Made by a program: the position numbers and the translations under genes. From assembly GCF_001982605.1 (NCBI RefSeq), contig NZ_MLCN01000030.1, positions 43,130-107,129 of the forward strand: a stretch of DNA of 64,000 nucleotides, given 5' to 3'. A model generated the notes under the pieces. The model saw only the letters and a program-made list of their open reading frames with translations. It was not told the DNA's origin and did not search any database. Positions within the stretch are counted from its first letter, which is position 1; each line of letters opens with the position of its first letter. This DNA is from Alkanindiges hydrocarboniclasticus (GTDB lineage Bacteria > Pseudomonadota > Gammaproteobacteria > Pseudomonadales > Moraxellaceae). Below are positions 34,273 to 43,485 of the stretch, piece by piece.

Positions 34273-34806
34273 CGTGCACCTACCTTAACGATTAATGACT
34301 ACCGGAAATTCGGTAGGTTTAAAATAGCTGCAATCATGCGAGTTAAATGTTTTTAATGATTCAGGTTTAATAGTGTTAGTGCTGCATTAGGTGAGTATAA
34401 GTAAGCCAAGTAATTTTTTATAGAAAACGTAACTTCTTATTTATTTCATAATTTCTAATAATATAAATAAAAACATTAATTTATTTAAAATTTTTCCATT
34501 TTATTCAAAAATCGTCTTTATAATTAGTTCTTAATTTTATATCTTCTATTATGTTTTAGGCTGACCACAACCCTTGATTTATGAGCTTGCTGATTTGATT
34601 GCTTTCCACTCATTCCCCAGTTTTTGTTTTTTAAAGTGTTATCAGCAAGACTAGCTACCAGCGCTAAAAATACATGCTTATTTAACAATTACAGGTTATA
34701 GGTTTACTTAGGTTTCTTTATTCATATCAAGATGATCTGCGCTAATATGTAATCAGGGTTTCTTTTCACCTGATCACCTTTTTGACTGACAACGCTGGAG
34801 AAATTG
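34273..34806. other. Long AT-rich divergent intergenic region
   Basis: This 534-base gap separates the Asn/Gln-rich gene from the divergent MBL-fold gene. The first 50 bases hold the structured leader. The stretch 34380-34700 is very AT-rich with runs of A and T. No gene with a start site and codon structure was found. It must contain promoters for both genes, none strong by eye. Confidence 0.5.
34278..34318 (-). promoter_or_regulatory. Leader with mutually exclusive pairings, one sequestering the ribosome binding site
   Basis: On the minus strand the leader has ACCTACC (34312-34318), then CGGTAG (34299-34304), then GGTAGGT (34278-34284), which includes the ribosome binding site. ACCTACC is perfectly complementary to GGTAGGT, while the overlapping CTACCG (34311-34316) can instead pair with CGGTAG, leaving the site free. 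Such a pair of alternatives could act as a thermosensor or ligand-controlled switch for the Asn/Gln-rich gene. Confidence 0.45.
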
Positions 34807-35865
34807 ATGTCGCGCTTGCGTCGTTCCCGTCCGGTTCAACAACTGGCTACCGAGTTTAGCGGGCAACATGCTTTTTTACAGCCAAAGCATGAATACCTGC
34901 CCAGTGATCACAGTACAAAACAGGAGTTTTTTAATCCTGACCCTGCTACACGTACCGATGATCTCCATCGCAGTACCGCCATGTATGAATGGCTATTGTT
35001 TAGAAAACCAGCCCAGTGGCCAGCCAGGGAAAGCAGCATTCATTGTCCGGATAAGCCGCAAATGCGTCCGGATGCAGCACTTGATGACTGGCAGGTCTGG
35101 TTTGTAGGTCATGCCACCGTATTACTCCAGATTGGCCCCTATAACTTTTTAACTGATCCGGTATGGGCACAGCGCGCCAGTCCGCTAGCACACCTAGGGC
35201 CAAAACGGGTGCGTCCTGCTGGCATCGCACTGGATGAGCTGCCGTCCATTGATGCGGTGCTGCTGAGCCATAATCATTATGATCATCTGGATCTGGCCAG
35301 CTTAAAATGGCTGCATCGGCGTGATGGCATGCCAGTGTATACTGGTCTGGCGAACCGTTGTTATTTGCCTAGTGAAATGCAGGTGGTTGAACTGGATTGG
35401 TGGCAACAGGCGGATTTTAAGCTGGATGAGCGCATTAAAATTGTTTATACCCCGGCCCAGCATTTTTCAGGTCGCGGGTTCAAAGACCGCAACAAGGCGC
35501 TTTGGGGTGGCTTATCCATTTTAACACCAGATGATCATTGTTTTTTTGCCGGCGATACCGGCTACTCACCACATTTTCAGCAGATCAGGGAAAATCTGGG
35601 TGCTCCACGCTTAAGCCTGTTACCCATTGGGGCTTATGAGCCACGCAAGATTATGCGCGCCATGCACATGAATCCGGCTGATGCCGTTCAGGCGCATATT
35701 GACTTGCAGAGTAAACAGTCCCTGTCTATTCATTACCGTACTTTTCAGTTGACGGATGAGGCCATTAACCAGCCGCTGCTTGAACTGGCTTCGGCCCTCA
35801 CCCAAGCCAGTCTCGTTGATGCTTCTTTTTTCAATTTATTGGAAGGTTATGGACGTAAGGTATAA
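34807..35865 (+). CDS. MBL-fold metallo-hydrolase (NAPE-PLD/RomA-like)
   Basis: A 352-residue zinc-dependent hydrolase from ATG 34807, with GGAG seven bases upstream. It has VGHATVLLQIGPYNFLTDPV, the metal motif LLSHNHYDHLD, PAQHFSGRG, FAGDTGY with the bridging Asp, LPIGAYEPR and the late IHYRTFQL. These features match the group with N-acyl-phosphatidylethanolamine phospholipase D and bacterial RomA/UlaG-like proteins. The bacterial substrates are unproven; phospholipid or lactone hydrolysis is possible. No signal peptide is obvious. It stands alone between two AT-rich gaps. Confidence 0.85.
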   Translation: MSRLRRSRPVQQLATEFSGQHAFLQPKHEYLPSDHSTKQEFFNPDPATRTDDLHRSTAMYEWLLFRKPAQWPARESSIHCPDKPQMRPDAALDDWQVWFVGHATVLLQIGPYNFLTDPVWAQRASPLAHLGPKRVRPAGIALDELPSIDAVLLSHNHYDHLDLASLKWLHRRDGMPVYTGLANRCYLPSEMQVVELDWWQQADFKLDERIKIVYTPAQHFSGRGFKDRNKALWGGLSILTPDDHCFFAGDTGYSPHFQQIRENLGAPRLSLLPIGAYEPRKIMRAMHMNPADAVQAHIDLQSKQSLSIHYRTFQLTDEAINQPLLELASALTQASLVDASFFNLLEGYGRKV

Positions 35866-35993
35866 GTTGTGCAATGGTTATGTCATCAGTGCCAACAAAA
35901 AAACTTTGATTTAAGTATGGTTTAGCTTCAATTCCATAATTGTATTGGTGTACTTTTGTAATAACTGCTTTTATTGATGAGATGTTGTTTTCT

Positions 35994-36965
35994 ATGGCCA
36001 GTTTTTTATTTTCAAAAAAATTCATGCACGGGGCTTTGTTGGCTGGATTGCTGGGGGCAACAACACTGCCGCAAGCACATGCGGTTCCTATTGAGCAAGG
36101 CAGCTTAACTGGCACAACCAGCAACCCAGCAGCAATTACCGGCAGTGCCGCAACGCTGGAGAGCCAAGGTTCTACCTTGTGGCAACTGTACCAGCAAGTC
36201 CAGCAGCTCCAGCAGGAAATACGTGAACTGCGCGGCCAGCTGGAATCGCAGCAGAATAGCCTTGACCGTACCCAAAAAGAGGTTAAAAACCGCTATACCG
36301 ACCTAGACCAGCGTCTGGAATTGCTAAAGGAGCAAACCCAGCCAGCGGATGACAGCACTGGCGATGGCGATGCCGCCCCTGAGATGACTTCCCCTTCAGA
36401 TCACGCTGGCTCAGAAAATGCTAAGCCGGCCAGTGAGGCAGCGCCTGCATCAGAAAATGCCGAACCTGCGGATAGCCCAGTAACACCGCCTGTTTCTGGC
36501 ACACCTTCAGCGCCGGCAACCAGCAAACCCTCTTCTGGTAATGTATTATATGTACAGCAGGATGCAGCCCCAAACGACAAACAAGTCGACAAGCAGGCTT
36601 ATATCAGCGCTTATGATGCCTACAAGGCTGGTGGTGCCGCCAAGGCCATTAAGCCAATGCAGCAATTTATTGCCAGTTTTCCCAATAGTGTTTACGTCCC
36701 CAATGCCTACTACTGGCTTGGGGAGTTTTATTTGGCCAGTAATCCAGCCGATTTCGTAAAGGCCAAAAAAAGCTTTAATGAAGTCATCAACAAATATCCA
36801 AAAAGCGCCAAGGCTTCTACAGCCCTCTACCGGGTAGCTACCATTACACAGGAAATTGACAAACGCACCAGTGAAGCCACCGCGCTGATGAAAAAACTGG
36901 TGCGTGATTATCCAGGTGCAACCGAAGCACAATATGCACGCAGCTTTATTGCAGCACATCCATAA
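35994..36965 (+). CDS. cpoB: Cell division coordinator CpoB (YbgF-like)
   Basis: A periplasmic TolA-binding protein that couples PBP1b activity with outer-membrane constriction. From ATG 35994 it has 323 residues; upstream ATGs at 35940 and 35982 are possible. There is a signal peptide ending in QAHA, and a coiled-coil trimerisation domain (LWQLYQQVQQLQQEIRELRGQLE). A long Ala/Pro/Ser/Glu linker follows. Three TPR-like repeats begin at YISAYDAYKAGGAAKAIKPM and NAYYWLGEFYLA and end in ARSFIAAHP. It normally sits at the end of the tol-pal operon, but no tol or pal gene is next to it here. mrcB, its partner in E. coli, lies about 18 kb away in this window. Confidence 0.82.
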   Translation: MASFLFSKKFMHGALLAGLLGATTLPQAHAVPIEQGSLTGTTSNPAAITGSAATLESQGSTLWQLYQQVQQLQQEIRELRGQLESQQNSLDRTQKEVKNRYTDLDQRLELLKEQTQPADDSTGDGDAAPEMTSPSDHAGSENAKPASEAAPASENAEPADSPVTPPVSGTPSAPATSKPSSGNVLYVQQDAAPNDKQVDKQAYISAYDAYKAGGAAKAIKPMQQFIASFPNSVYVPNAYYWLGEFYLASNPADFVKAKKSFNEVINKYPKSAKASTALYRVATITQEIDKRTSEATALMKKLVRDYPGATEAQYARSFIAAHP

Positions 36966-37158
36966 TTTTTTGTTTTTTAGATAGTTTTCAACCCAAAACA
37001 ATGAAGTTTTCACATTAAATGAACTGAGTTTACTGATTGCTACGCCCATCATGCTATGAATAAACCTGAAAGATATGAGCTTCACGATCAACTTTCTGGT
37101 TGTTTTGACAGTAAGCTATTTTTTTTAATTGGTATCGGGTATTAAGGATTCATAACTG

Positions 37159-37890
37159 ATGAAAACCATCAAACCACACTCTCGCATTCAACGTGCACTT
37201 TATAGTACGGTTCTTGCCAGTTCATTACTGGCCTTAAGCACACAAGGCGCATTGGCGGCAGATAATGACAAGCCTCAGTACCGTTTGGTACAGCTACAGG
37301 CTGATGCCACCCGTGAAGTCACCAATAACCAGATGGAAGCAATCCTGTTTACCGAGCTGAACAACAACAGCCCCAGCAGCTTGTCACAGGACGTTACCCG
37401 CATTCTCAATGAAGCCATGCGTCAGGCGGCCAAATATCCACAGGTTAAAGTCAGTACAGGTGCACAAAGTACCTACCCGGTTTACGATGATAAAAACAAA
37501 CTGAAAGGCTGGCGTGCCCGTGCGCAAATTGAGCTTAAAAGCACTGATTTTAAAGCCACCAGTGACCTGATTGCAGCGCTACAAAACAACATGCAGGTTC
37601 AATCCATTAACTTTAGTGTGTCTGATGATGAGCGCAAGCGCGTTGAAAATGAACTCATGGTAGAGGCCTCTCAGGCATTTCAGCAGCGTGCCCGACTGTT
37701 GCAGCAATCCTGGCAGGCCAGCGGCTATGAACTGGTAAGCCTTGATTTGAACGCCATGAACAATGAACGCCCACCGATTATGTATGCCATGAAAGCCAGA
37801 GATACATCAGGTGCCATGGAAAGCCAGAATGTTCAGGGTGGTAACAGCCAGTTGCGTGTTAATGCATCCGGTAGTGTTCAGTTGCGTTAG
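37159..37890 (+). CDS. Exported SIMPL-domain protein
   Basis: A 243-residue periplasmic protein. A signal peptide (LASSLLALSTQGALA, cut near residue 34) is followed by a SIMPL (DUF541) domain with VQLQADATREVTNNQMEAIL, then MRQAAKYPQVKVSTGAQSTYPVYDD and WRARAQIELKSTDFKATSDLI. The final part has KARDTSGAMESQNVQGGNSQLRVNASGSVQLR with a poly-Ser/Gly tail. The domain family lacks a settled function; some members protect against oxidative or membrane stress. It follows cpoB by 193 bases and probably has its own promoter. Confidence 0.82.
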   Translation: MKTIKPHSRIQRALYSTVLASSLLALSTQGALAADNDKPQYRLVQLQADATREVTNNQMEAILFTELNNNSPSSLSQDVTRILNEAMRQAAKYPQVKVSTGAQSTYPVYDDKNKLKGWRARAQIELKSTDFKATSDLIAALQNNMQVQSINFSVSDDERKRVENELMVEASQAFQQRARLLQQSWQASGYELVSLDLNAMNNERPPIMYAMKARDTSGAMESQNVQGGNSQLRVNASGSVQLR

Positions 37891-37917
37891 TTATTCCGTC
37901 TTTAAAGCTCTACAACT

Positions 37918-37958
37918 AAAAACCGCCCAGTTGTTAATATCAATCTGGGCGGTTTTTG
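37918..37958. terminator. Bidirectional terminator between the SIMPL gene and lpxA
   Basis: A perfect 13-bp stem, AAAAACCGCCCAG (37918-37930) with CTGGGCGGTTTTT (37945-37957), lies between convergent genes. It ends the long pyrH-to-lpxA operon on one side and the SIMPL gene on the other. Confidence 0.92.
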
Positions 37959-37978
37959 CTATCTGGCAATGAAAAGGC

Positions 37979-38797
37979 TTAGCGTACAATGCCGCGCTTT
38001 GATGATGTCAGTGAGTCAATCAGCAACTGTACTTCTGGCGTTTGTGGCAACAGCTCTGTAGTGAGTTTATCAATTGCCTGCACAGTAGTCAGGTTTTCAC
38101 GATAAACCATTTTAAATGCTTTACGCAAGTTATTGATTTTATCGGCATTCCAGCCTTTACGGCGCATTCCCTCGTAGTTCATACCATGCGCATGAGCCGG
38201 ATTACCAGACACCAGTGTATAGGCTGGAACATCCTTTAAAATGGTACTGCCACCGCCAATCATACTATAGGAATCAATGCGACAAAACTGGTGAATGCCA
38301 GAATTTCCGCCAACAATAATATGATCACCAATAGAAACATGGCCAGCAATTCCAACATTATTGGCAAAAATATTGTCATTGCCAATTATGCAATCATGCG
38401 CAATGTGGGTGTTGACCATTAGCAGGTTACGATGACCAATCCGGGTTAAGCTTTGATCCTGAACCGTACCACGATGCAAGGTACAGCTTTCACGAATAAT
38501 ATTATCATCACCAATTTCCAGCCAGGTTTCTTCACCCTTGAATTTCAGGTCCTGACAAATTTCGCCTATGCTGGCAAACTGAAAAATCCGGTTGCGCTTG
38601 CCAATTCGGGTCAGGCCAGCAATCACAACATGCGGGCCAATATCACACCCTTCATCAATACTAACTTGCGGGCCAATAATACTATAAGCACCGATTCTGA
38701 CGTTTGGTGCAATTTGTGCCGTTGGGTCAATAATTGCCGTTGGATGAATATTCGGGTTGGTATTCATACTATTGTTTTGCACACTGTTATTTTTCAT
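37979..38797 (-). CDS. lpxA: UDP-N-acetylglucosamine acyltransferase LpxA
   Basis: A 272-residue left-handed beta-helix enzyme that starts lipid A synthesis by moving a 3-hydroxyacyl chain from ACP to UDP-GlcNAc. Hexapeptide repeats run from IHPTAIIDPTAQIAPNVRIGAYSIIG through IGNDNIFANNVGIAGHVSIGDH, followed by the C-terminal helical part RKGWNADKINNLRKAF. The catalytic His is in NLLMVNTHIAHDCIIG. The start overlaps the fabZ stop by 4 bases (ATGA), so the genes are translationally coupled; an inner ATG at codon 11 is less likely. lpxB does not follow. Confidence 0.96.
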   Translation of the reverse strand: MKNNSVQNNSMNTNPNIHPTAIIDPTAQIAPNVRIGAYSIIGPQVSIDEGCDIGPHVVIAGLTRIGKRNRIFQFASIGEICQDLKFKGEETWLEIGDDNIIRESCTLHRGTVQDQSLTRIGHRNLLMVNTHIAHDCIIGNDNIFANNVGIAGHVSIGDHIIVGGNSGIHQFCRIDSYSMIGGGSTILKDVPAYTLVSGNPAHAHGMNYEGMRRKGWNADKINNLRKAFKMVYRENLTTVQAIDKLTTELLPQTPEVQLLIDSLTSSKRGIVR

Positions 38798-39285
38798 ATT
38801 AATGTAATCTGTTGTTCCGAAACCAGAATTTCAGCGCTGGCCACAAGTTTTCCCTCTACATGGGCCTGACAGCTAAACTTGAAAATCCCTCTTCGCTGCA
38901 TTAACAGCTCAGCACTTAATATGAGTGTATCACCGGGAATCACCTGACGCTTAAAACGCACCTTGTCTGCACCGGCAAACAGAAACATATAGCCATCACG
39001 CGGGCGCTTGCCTGCACTCATAAAACCTAGAATACCAGCAATTTGTGCCATTGACTCAACAATTAACACACCGGGCATAATGGGCAGGCCCGGAAAATGA
39101 CCCTGAAAGAACTCTTCATTAATGGAAACATTTTTTAGGCCCTTGATTGACTGGTTTGGCACCACGTCAGTGACCCGGTCAACCAGCAAAAAAGGATAAC
39201 GCTGCGGCAAATAGCTACGGATCGTATCAGCCTGCATGGGCAACTGGTAATCAAGGGATACAGCAGAGGAAATATCGTTAGTCAT
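38794..39285 (-). CDS. fabZ: 3-hydroxyacyl-ACP dehydratase FabZ
   Basis: A 163-residue hot-dog-fold dehydratase of fatty acid elongation, which competes with LpxA/LpxD for 3-hydroxyacyl-ACP. Core motifs: YPFLLVDRV, EEFFQGHFPGLPIMPGVLIVESMAQ with the catalytic His and Glu, and KVRFKRQVIPGDTL. The start overlaps lpxD by 8 bases and the stop overlaps lpxA, a tight arrangement that balances phospholipid and lipid A precursors. Confidence 0.96.
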   Translation of the reverse strand: MTNDISSAVSLDYQLPMQADTIRSYLPQRYPFLLVDRVTDVVPNQSIKGLKNVSINEEFFQGHFPGLPIMPGVLIVESMAQIAGILGFMSAGKRPRDGYMFLFAGADKVRFKRQVIPGDTLILSAELLMQRRGIFKFSCQAHVEGKLVASAEILVSEQQITLI

Positions 39286-40369
39286 CTTGAGATAATGATG
39301 ATGGCGGGCAAGAAGTTGCTCGCGATTCTACCTGTTCAACTCGCACTTGCAAATGCTCAATTTGTTTAATTAGCTGGGTTAAAGGCACATCAGCCAATTG
39401 CCGCAAGCGTACAACCATTTTTTTCCATTGCGAGTTTTCAGCAAAAGACGTACCGGATGAATAAGTACCCGGCTGATGAATGGATTTGGTAATCATGGCC
39501 ATACCGGTCAGGTTAACATGGTCACAAATGGATAAATGCCCTGCGATACCGGACGCACCACCGATAATGCAATGCTTGCCAATATTTGCACTGCCTGCAA
39601 TCCCCACATTGGCTGCAATGGCGGTGTAATCCCCAATGTGTACATTGTGGGCAATCTGTACCAGATTATCAATAATCACACCATGGCCGATTGTTGTATC
39701 ATCCAGCGCACCACGGTCTATGGTACAGTTGGCACCAATACGCACATCATTGCCGATGACTACACGTCCCAACTGGGCAATCCGGTACCACTGGCCTTCA
39801 TGTGGTGCAAAGCCAAAGCCATCGGCACCAATCACTGTGCCCGCGTGAATACGCACCCGCTCGCCGAGCTGACAATGATGCTGTACTGTCACATGTTTAT
39901 CCAGCCATGAACCCGCACCAATGCAACTTCCCTTAGCAATGCAGACATGGCTTTCCAGAATGACATTGGCTGCAATTGTCACATCATCTTCAATTATCAC
40001 GTAAGGCCCAATTGAAGCCGATGGGTCAATCGTGGCTGACGCAGCAATGATTGCAGTAGGATGAATTTGGGCAACTGGTCTGGGCGTCTGGTCAAACAAA
40101 TGAGTTAAGCCCGCAAAGGCGGCATAGGGATTAGGTACAATTAGTACAGCCCCTGTGTATTCACTAACATCTTCCTTACGGATAAGAACAGCACCAGCCT
40201 CTGTCGTATTAAGCTGGGATTTATAGCGACTATTGGATAGAAATGCCAAATGCCAGGACTTGGCATGCTGTAAAGATGCCAGGCCCTGAATAGCAGTATC
40301 CGGGTTACCAACCAGCTCAGCATTCAGCTGTGTAGCCAGTTGACCCAGTGTCAATGTGGAATGACCCAT
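39278..40369 (-). CDS. lpxD: UDP-3-O-acylglucosamine N-acyltransferase LpxD
   Basis: A 363-residue enzyme of the third step of lipid A synthesis. An N-terminal uridine-binding domain (TLGQLATQLNAELVGNPDTA, LAFLSNSRYKSQL) precedes a left-handed beta-helix with HPTAIIAASATIDPSASIG, VIGADGFGFAP and NLVQIAHNVHIGD, where the catalytic His lies. A C-terminal coiled-coil extension (LRQLADVPLTQLIKQIEHLQVRVEQVE) matches Gammaproteobacterial LpxD. It lies 18 bases after skp in the operon. Confidence 0.96.
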   Translation of the reverse strand: MGHSTLTLGQLATQLNAELVGNPDTAIQGLASLQHAKSWHLAFLSNSRYKSQLNTTEAGAVLIRKEDVSEYTGAVLIVPNPYAAFAGLTHLFDQTPRPVAQIHPTAIIAASATIDPSASIGPYVIIEDDVTIAANVILESHVCIAKGSCIGAGSWLDKHVTVQHHCQLGERVRIHAGTVIGADGFGFAPHEGQWYRIAQLGRVVIGNDVRIGANCTIDRGALDDTTIGHGVIIDNLVQIAHNVHIGDYTAIAANVGIAGSANIGKHCIIGGASGIAGHLSICDHVNLTGMAMITKSIHQPGTYSSGTSFAENSQWKKMVVRLRQLADVPLTQLIKQIEHLQVRVEQVESRATSCPPSSLSQDD

Positions 40370-40387
40370 ACCAAATAACCCGGCTGG

Positions 40388-40891
40388 TTATTGTGTAGCA
40401 TCCAGACGCTGGGTAATTTTGCTGGTGATATCTACAGCAGGACTGCTCCAGATGACATTTTTCTTTTCAATGATAATGTCATAGTTGCCTTCCTTGCGAA
40501 TCTCTTCGATGATTTTCTCAAGTTTTGGCAGCAGGGTTTTGTACATCGTGGCCTGTGTTTCATCAACACGCTTCTGCAACCCTTCAGCAGTACTGTTGTA
40601 CTCGTTAATCTTGCTTTGTGCCTGCGTCTGCAACGCTCTAACCTGATCTTCCTTTAGTACCTTGGCATCAGTCTTGAAGCGGTTTTCAATACCAGCCAGT
40701 TCTTTTTGCAGGGCTTCAATACGGTCACGCTGTGGCTTTAAGCTGCTGTTCAGGCTGGCCACCGTTTGCTTGGCGTATTTTGAATTAAAAATTGCTGCCT
40801 GAGAATCGGCAACTGCAACATTATTGGCGTAAGCAGCACTGGTTGATAATGCAGCAACTGTCAGTGCTACTGTGGCAAATAAATGACGCAT
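40388..40891 (-). CDS. skp: Periplasmic chaperone Skp/OmpH
   Basis: A 167-residue protein that holds unfolded outer-membrane proteins in the periplasm and delivers them to BamA. Signal peptide: LFATVALTVAALSTSAAYA, followed by NNVAVADSQAAIFNSKYAKQTVASLNS, then a long charged coiled-coil tentacle region (residues 45-130), and VIEKKNVIWSSPAVDITSKITQRL. It lies between bamA and lpxD, its usual neighbourhood. Confidence 0.94.
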   Translation of the reverse strand: MRHLFATVALTVAALSTSAAYANNVAVADSQAAIFNSKYAKQTVASLNSSLKPQRDRIEALQKELAGIENRFKTDAKVLKEDQVRALQTQAQSKINEYNSTAEGLQKRVDETQATMYKTLLPKLEKIIEEIRKEGNYDIIIEKKNVIWSSPAVDITSKITQRLDATQ

Positions 40892-40936
40892 ATTAAACTC
40901 CTTGTGACTCTTAAATGTTTTTAAGCATCCATTTGC

Positions 40937-43432
40937 TTAAAAGGTACGTCCAATTTCAAATTGAACACGTTTTGTTTCATCACCATCTTTTTGATTGAGC
41001 GGATAAGCATAACTTAGCGATAGTGGGCCAATCACCGTGATCCAGGTAAATCCAACACCAGCACTATATCGGATATTGTCTGCACTGATTTCAAAGTCTG
41101 ATGCATCGGTATTATAGACCTGACCACCCTCGACAAACAGCACAGGCCGGATCTGGCGTGACCAGTCGCCCTTGAATGGTACAGGCAGAACCAGCTCTAC
41201 GCCACCCTGAATCAGCGCATTACCGCCGATGGCTTCTGGATCATCATCAAAAGTGCCAGTTTCCTGATACACCACCGCCGGGCTACGTGGCCCCAGTGTA
41301 CTTTCCTTATAGCCACGCACCGAGCCATAACCACCAGCAAAATAGTTTTTATAAAAAGGCAAATCATTACCATAGCCCAGTTTACTATAAGTACGCAGCA
41401 CAAACTTGTCACCCAGTGGGAACAGTGCCTGACCATCGTAGGTCAGCTTCTGGTATTCTATATCACTGCCGGGCAAGGCAATATCCAGCGACAAGCGATG
41501 GTACATCCCTCTGGTGGGGAATACAGGACGGTTTAAAGTATTGTAAGCCCAAGCCAGATTCAGGTTATACGTTAAATAATCGCCTTCAAAGCTGCTGTCG
41601 TACAGCTTTGTGGTTTGTTGCTCGGTCTGATAAAGTGGGGCTCCACTTCCATCCGGATTGCGGATGATCTCTCCGTTCTTATCCCGTAGGGGTATTCTAT
41701 TACCACCAGCATCTGTTTTCTCAACCGTTGTGGTCTTATAGACACTACCTGTAGCTTTACCACCGTTGGCCAGTAAATAATCACGGATAGCAACTGATGC
41801 AAACTGCCCCGTAGAAATCTGGGTATCATCAACGTTAAATGATGCGCTGACATTCTGGTTTTCATCTAGCGGATAACCAAAGGTTAAACTGCCACCCATC
41901 GAATCAGTAACGTAAGTACTAACGTTAAGTTTATCCAGCTTGGTTTTGCGCAAATAGGCATTATAACCACGGCTCACCCCGTCAATCGTAAAGTAGGGGT
42001 CTAGCACATTAAGATTATAGTAGTCGAGGGTTTCAGAACGTGACAGGTCCACAGCAACCTGATTACCAGTCCCCAGAAAGTTAGTCTGGCTGAGACCAAG
42101 CTGGAAAGTGACCCCTCCACCCTGCGAATAACCTACTGCCACAGTACTAGTACCTGAATTCTGTTCTTCAACCTTTACATTCAGGTCAATCTGGTCTGCC
42201 GTATTGGGCACGCGGACAGGTTCAATATTGACAGTTTTAAAATAACCGGTACGTTCCAGACGCACTTTGGACAAATCAATTTTTTCATTGGTTGCCAGCG
42301 CGCCTTCCATTTGACGCATTTCACGGCGTAGCACTTCATCGGCTGTTTTGGTATTGCCATTAAAGTTGATCCGGCGTACGGTCACCTGTTTGCCTGGATT
42401 AATATAATAATTCAGGTTGACTGTTTTAGTTGCTTCATCAATATCGGGTACAGCATTGATCTCGGCAAAATAATAACCGGCATTGCCATATTTACGGGTA
42501 AGCAATTCCTTAACTGCATTGACCTGTGCCTGTGAATACGTTGCGCCTTCCTTAAAAATAGCCAGTGGACGCAATTCATCCTGCGAAAATAAGGTGTCAC
42601 CTAAAAACTTGGTTTGACCAAATTTGTACTGTTCACCCTCAGTAATGCTCACTTCAATAAAAATACGCTTTTTATCTTCGCTAATATTGAGCTGGGCATT
42701 ATTAACATTAAAATTAACATAGCCTTGATTTAAATAAAGCGCACGCAGGCTTTCAAGACTGGCTGTCATTCGTTCACGCGCGTAACGGTCATTACGGGTC
42801 AGTATTGAGGACCATGAACTTTCCTTAACTGCAAATGCCTGCAGAATGTCACTGTCCTTAAATACTGTATTGCCAATGACATTAATATCAAAAACCTTGG
42901 CAGCATTACCTTCAATAAACTTGAAGTTCAGGTCTACACGGTTGTTGGCACGCGGTGTGGTTTCCACAGTAACATCCGCATCGTAGCGGCCTTGCTGGGC
43001 ATACTGCTGTTCAAGCTCATTTTCAATATTTTGCAGGGTGGCCCGCTTAAGCACCTGACCTTCTGTCAGGTTCAGGCTTTTTAAGCCCTGTTTAAGGGTG
43101 TCTGTTGGAATCAGCTTATTACCAGTAAAAGTCACTGAGGAAATAACCGGGCGCTCAACCACCTTAAACACCAGTGTATTGCCATCACGCACACTTTGAA
43201 TATCATCAAAGTTACCCGTGGCATATAAGGCACGAATACTGTCTGCCACTTTGGCATCGGTAATCTGGTCACCACTATTTACGGGCAAAACCCCATAAAC
43301 GCTGGCTGGTGCTAGCCGAACCAGACCTTCAACCCGAATATCCTGTGCTACAAAATCTTCAGCATTGGCCTGTTGTACCAAAGCCATTGCGCTAACCAGT
43401 GTCAGAGGCAGTGTAAAATATGAGTGCCGCAT
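40937..43432 (-). CDS. bamA: Outer membrane protein assembly factor BamA
   Basis: Central Omp85 protein that folds beta-barrel proteins into the outer membrane. From ATG 43432 it has 831 residues; a TTG-started frame adds five. Signal peptide ends in QQANA, then EDFVAQDIRVEGL begins POTRA 1. Five POTRA domains run to about residue 420. The beta-barrel follows, with YNLNVLDPYFTIDGVSRGYNAY, the loop-6 tetrad GSVRGYKE (VRGF/Y motif), and the C-terminal aromatic signature VQFEIGRTF. It lies 38 bases after rseP. Confidence 0.97.
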   Translation of the reverse strand: MRHSYFTLPLTLVSAMALVQQANAEDFVAQDIRVEGLVRLAPASVYGVLPVNSGDQITDAKVADSIRALYATGNFDDIQSVRDGNTLVFKVVERPVISSVTFTGNKLIPTDTLKQGLKSLNLTEGQVLKRATLQNIENELEQQYAQQGRYDADVTVETTPRANNRVDLNFKFIEGNAAKVFDINVIGNTVFKDSDILQAFAVKESSWSSILTRNDRYARERMTASLESLRALYLNQGYVNFNVNNAQLNISEDKKRIFIEVSITEGEQYKFGQTKFLGDTLFSQDELRPLAIFKEGATYSQAQVNAVKELLTRKYGNAGYYFAEINAVPDIDEATKTVNLNYYINPGKQVTVRRINFNGNTKTADEVLRREMRQMEGALATNEKIDLSKVRLERTGYFKTVNIEPVRVPNTADQIDLNVKVEEQNSGTSTVAVGYSQGGGVTFQLGLSQTNFLGTGNQVAVDLSRSETLDYYNLNVLDPYFTIDGVSRGYNAYLRKTKLDKLNVSTYVTDSMGGSLTFGYPLDENQNVSASFNVDDTQISTGQFASVAIRDYLLANGGKATGSVYKTTTVEKTDAGGNRIPLRDKNGEIIRNPDGSGAPLYQTEQQTTKLYDSSFEGDYLTYNLNLAWAYNTLNRPVFPTRGMYHRLSLDIALPGSDIEYQKLTYDGQALFPLGDKFVLRTYSKLGYGNDLPFYKNYFAGGYGSVRGYKESTLGPRSPAVVYQETGTFDDDPEAIGGNALIQGGVELVLPVPFKGDWSRQIRPVLFVEGGQVYNTDASDFEISADNIRYSAGVGFTWITVIGPLSLSYAYPLNQKDGDETKRVQFEIGRTF

Positions 43433-43485
43433 GCCTAAGGATTCCAAAAAGTAAAAATTAATTAAAAATCATTATTACACAGCTG

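Noticed and set aside
33823..34356. A long plus-strand frame opposite the Asn/Gln-rich gene, coding a very hydrophobic Leu/Val/Ile-rich protein.
   Set aside because: It is the antisense image of CAG/CAA/AAC/AAT codons, has no ribosome binding site, and the minus-strand gene has its own start signal, leader and terminator.
38453..38869. Plus-strand frames inside lpxA, fabZ and lpxD.
   Set aside because: They are shadows of the beta-helix and hot-dog genes, without start signals and covered by strongly conserved minus-strand proteins.
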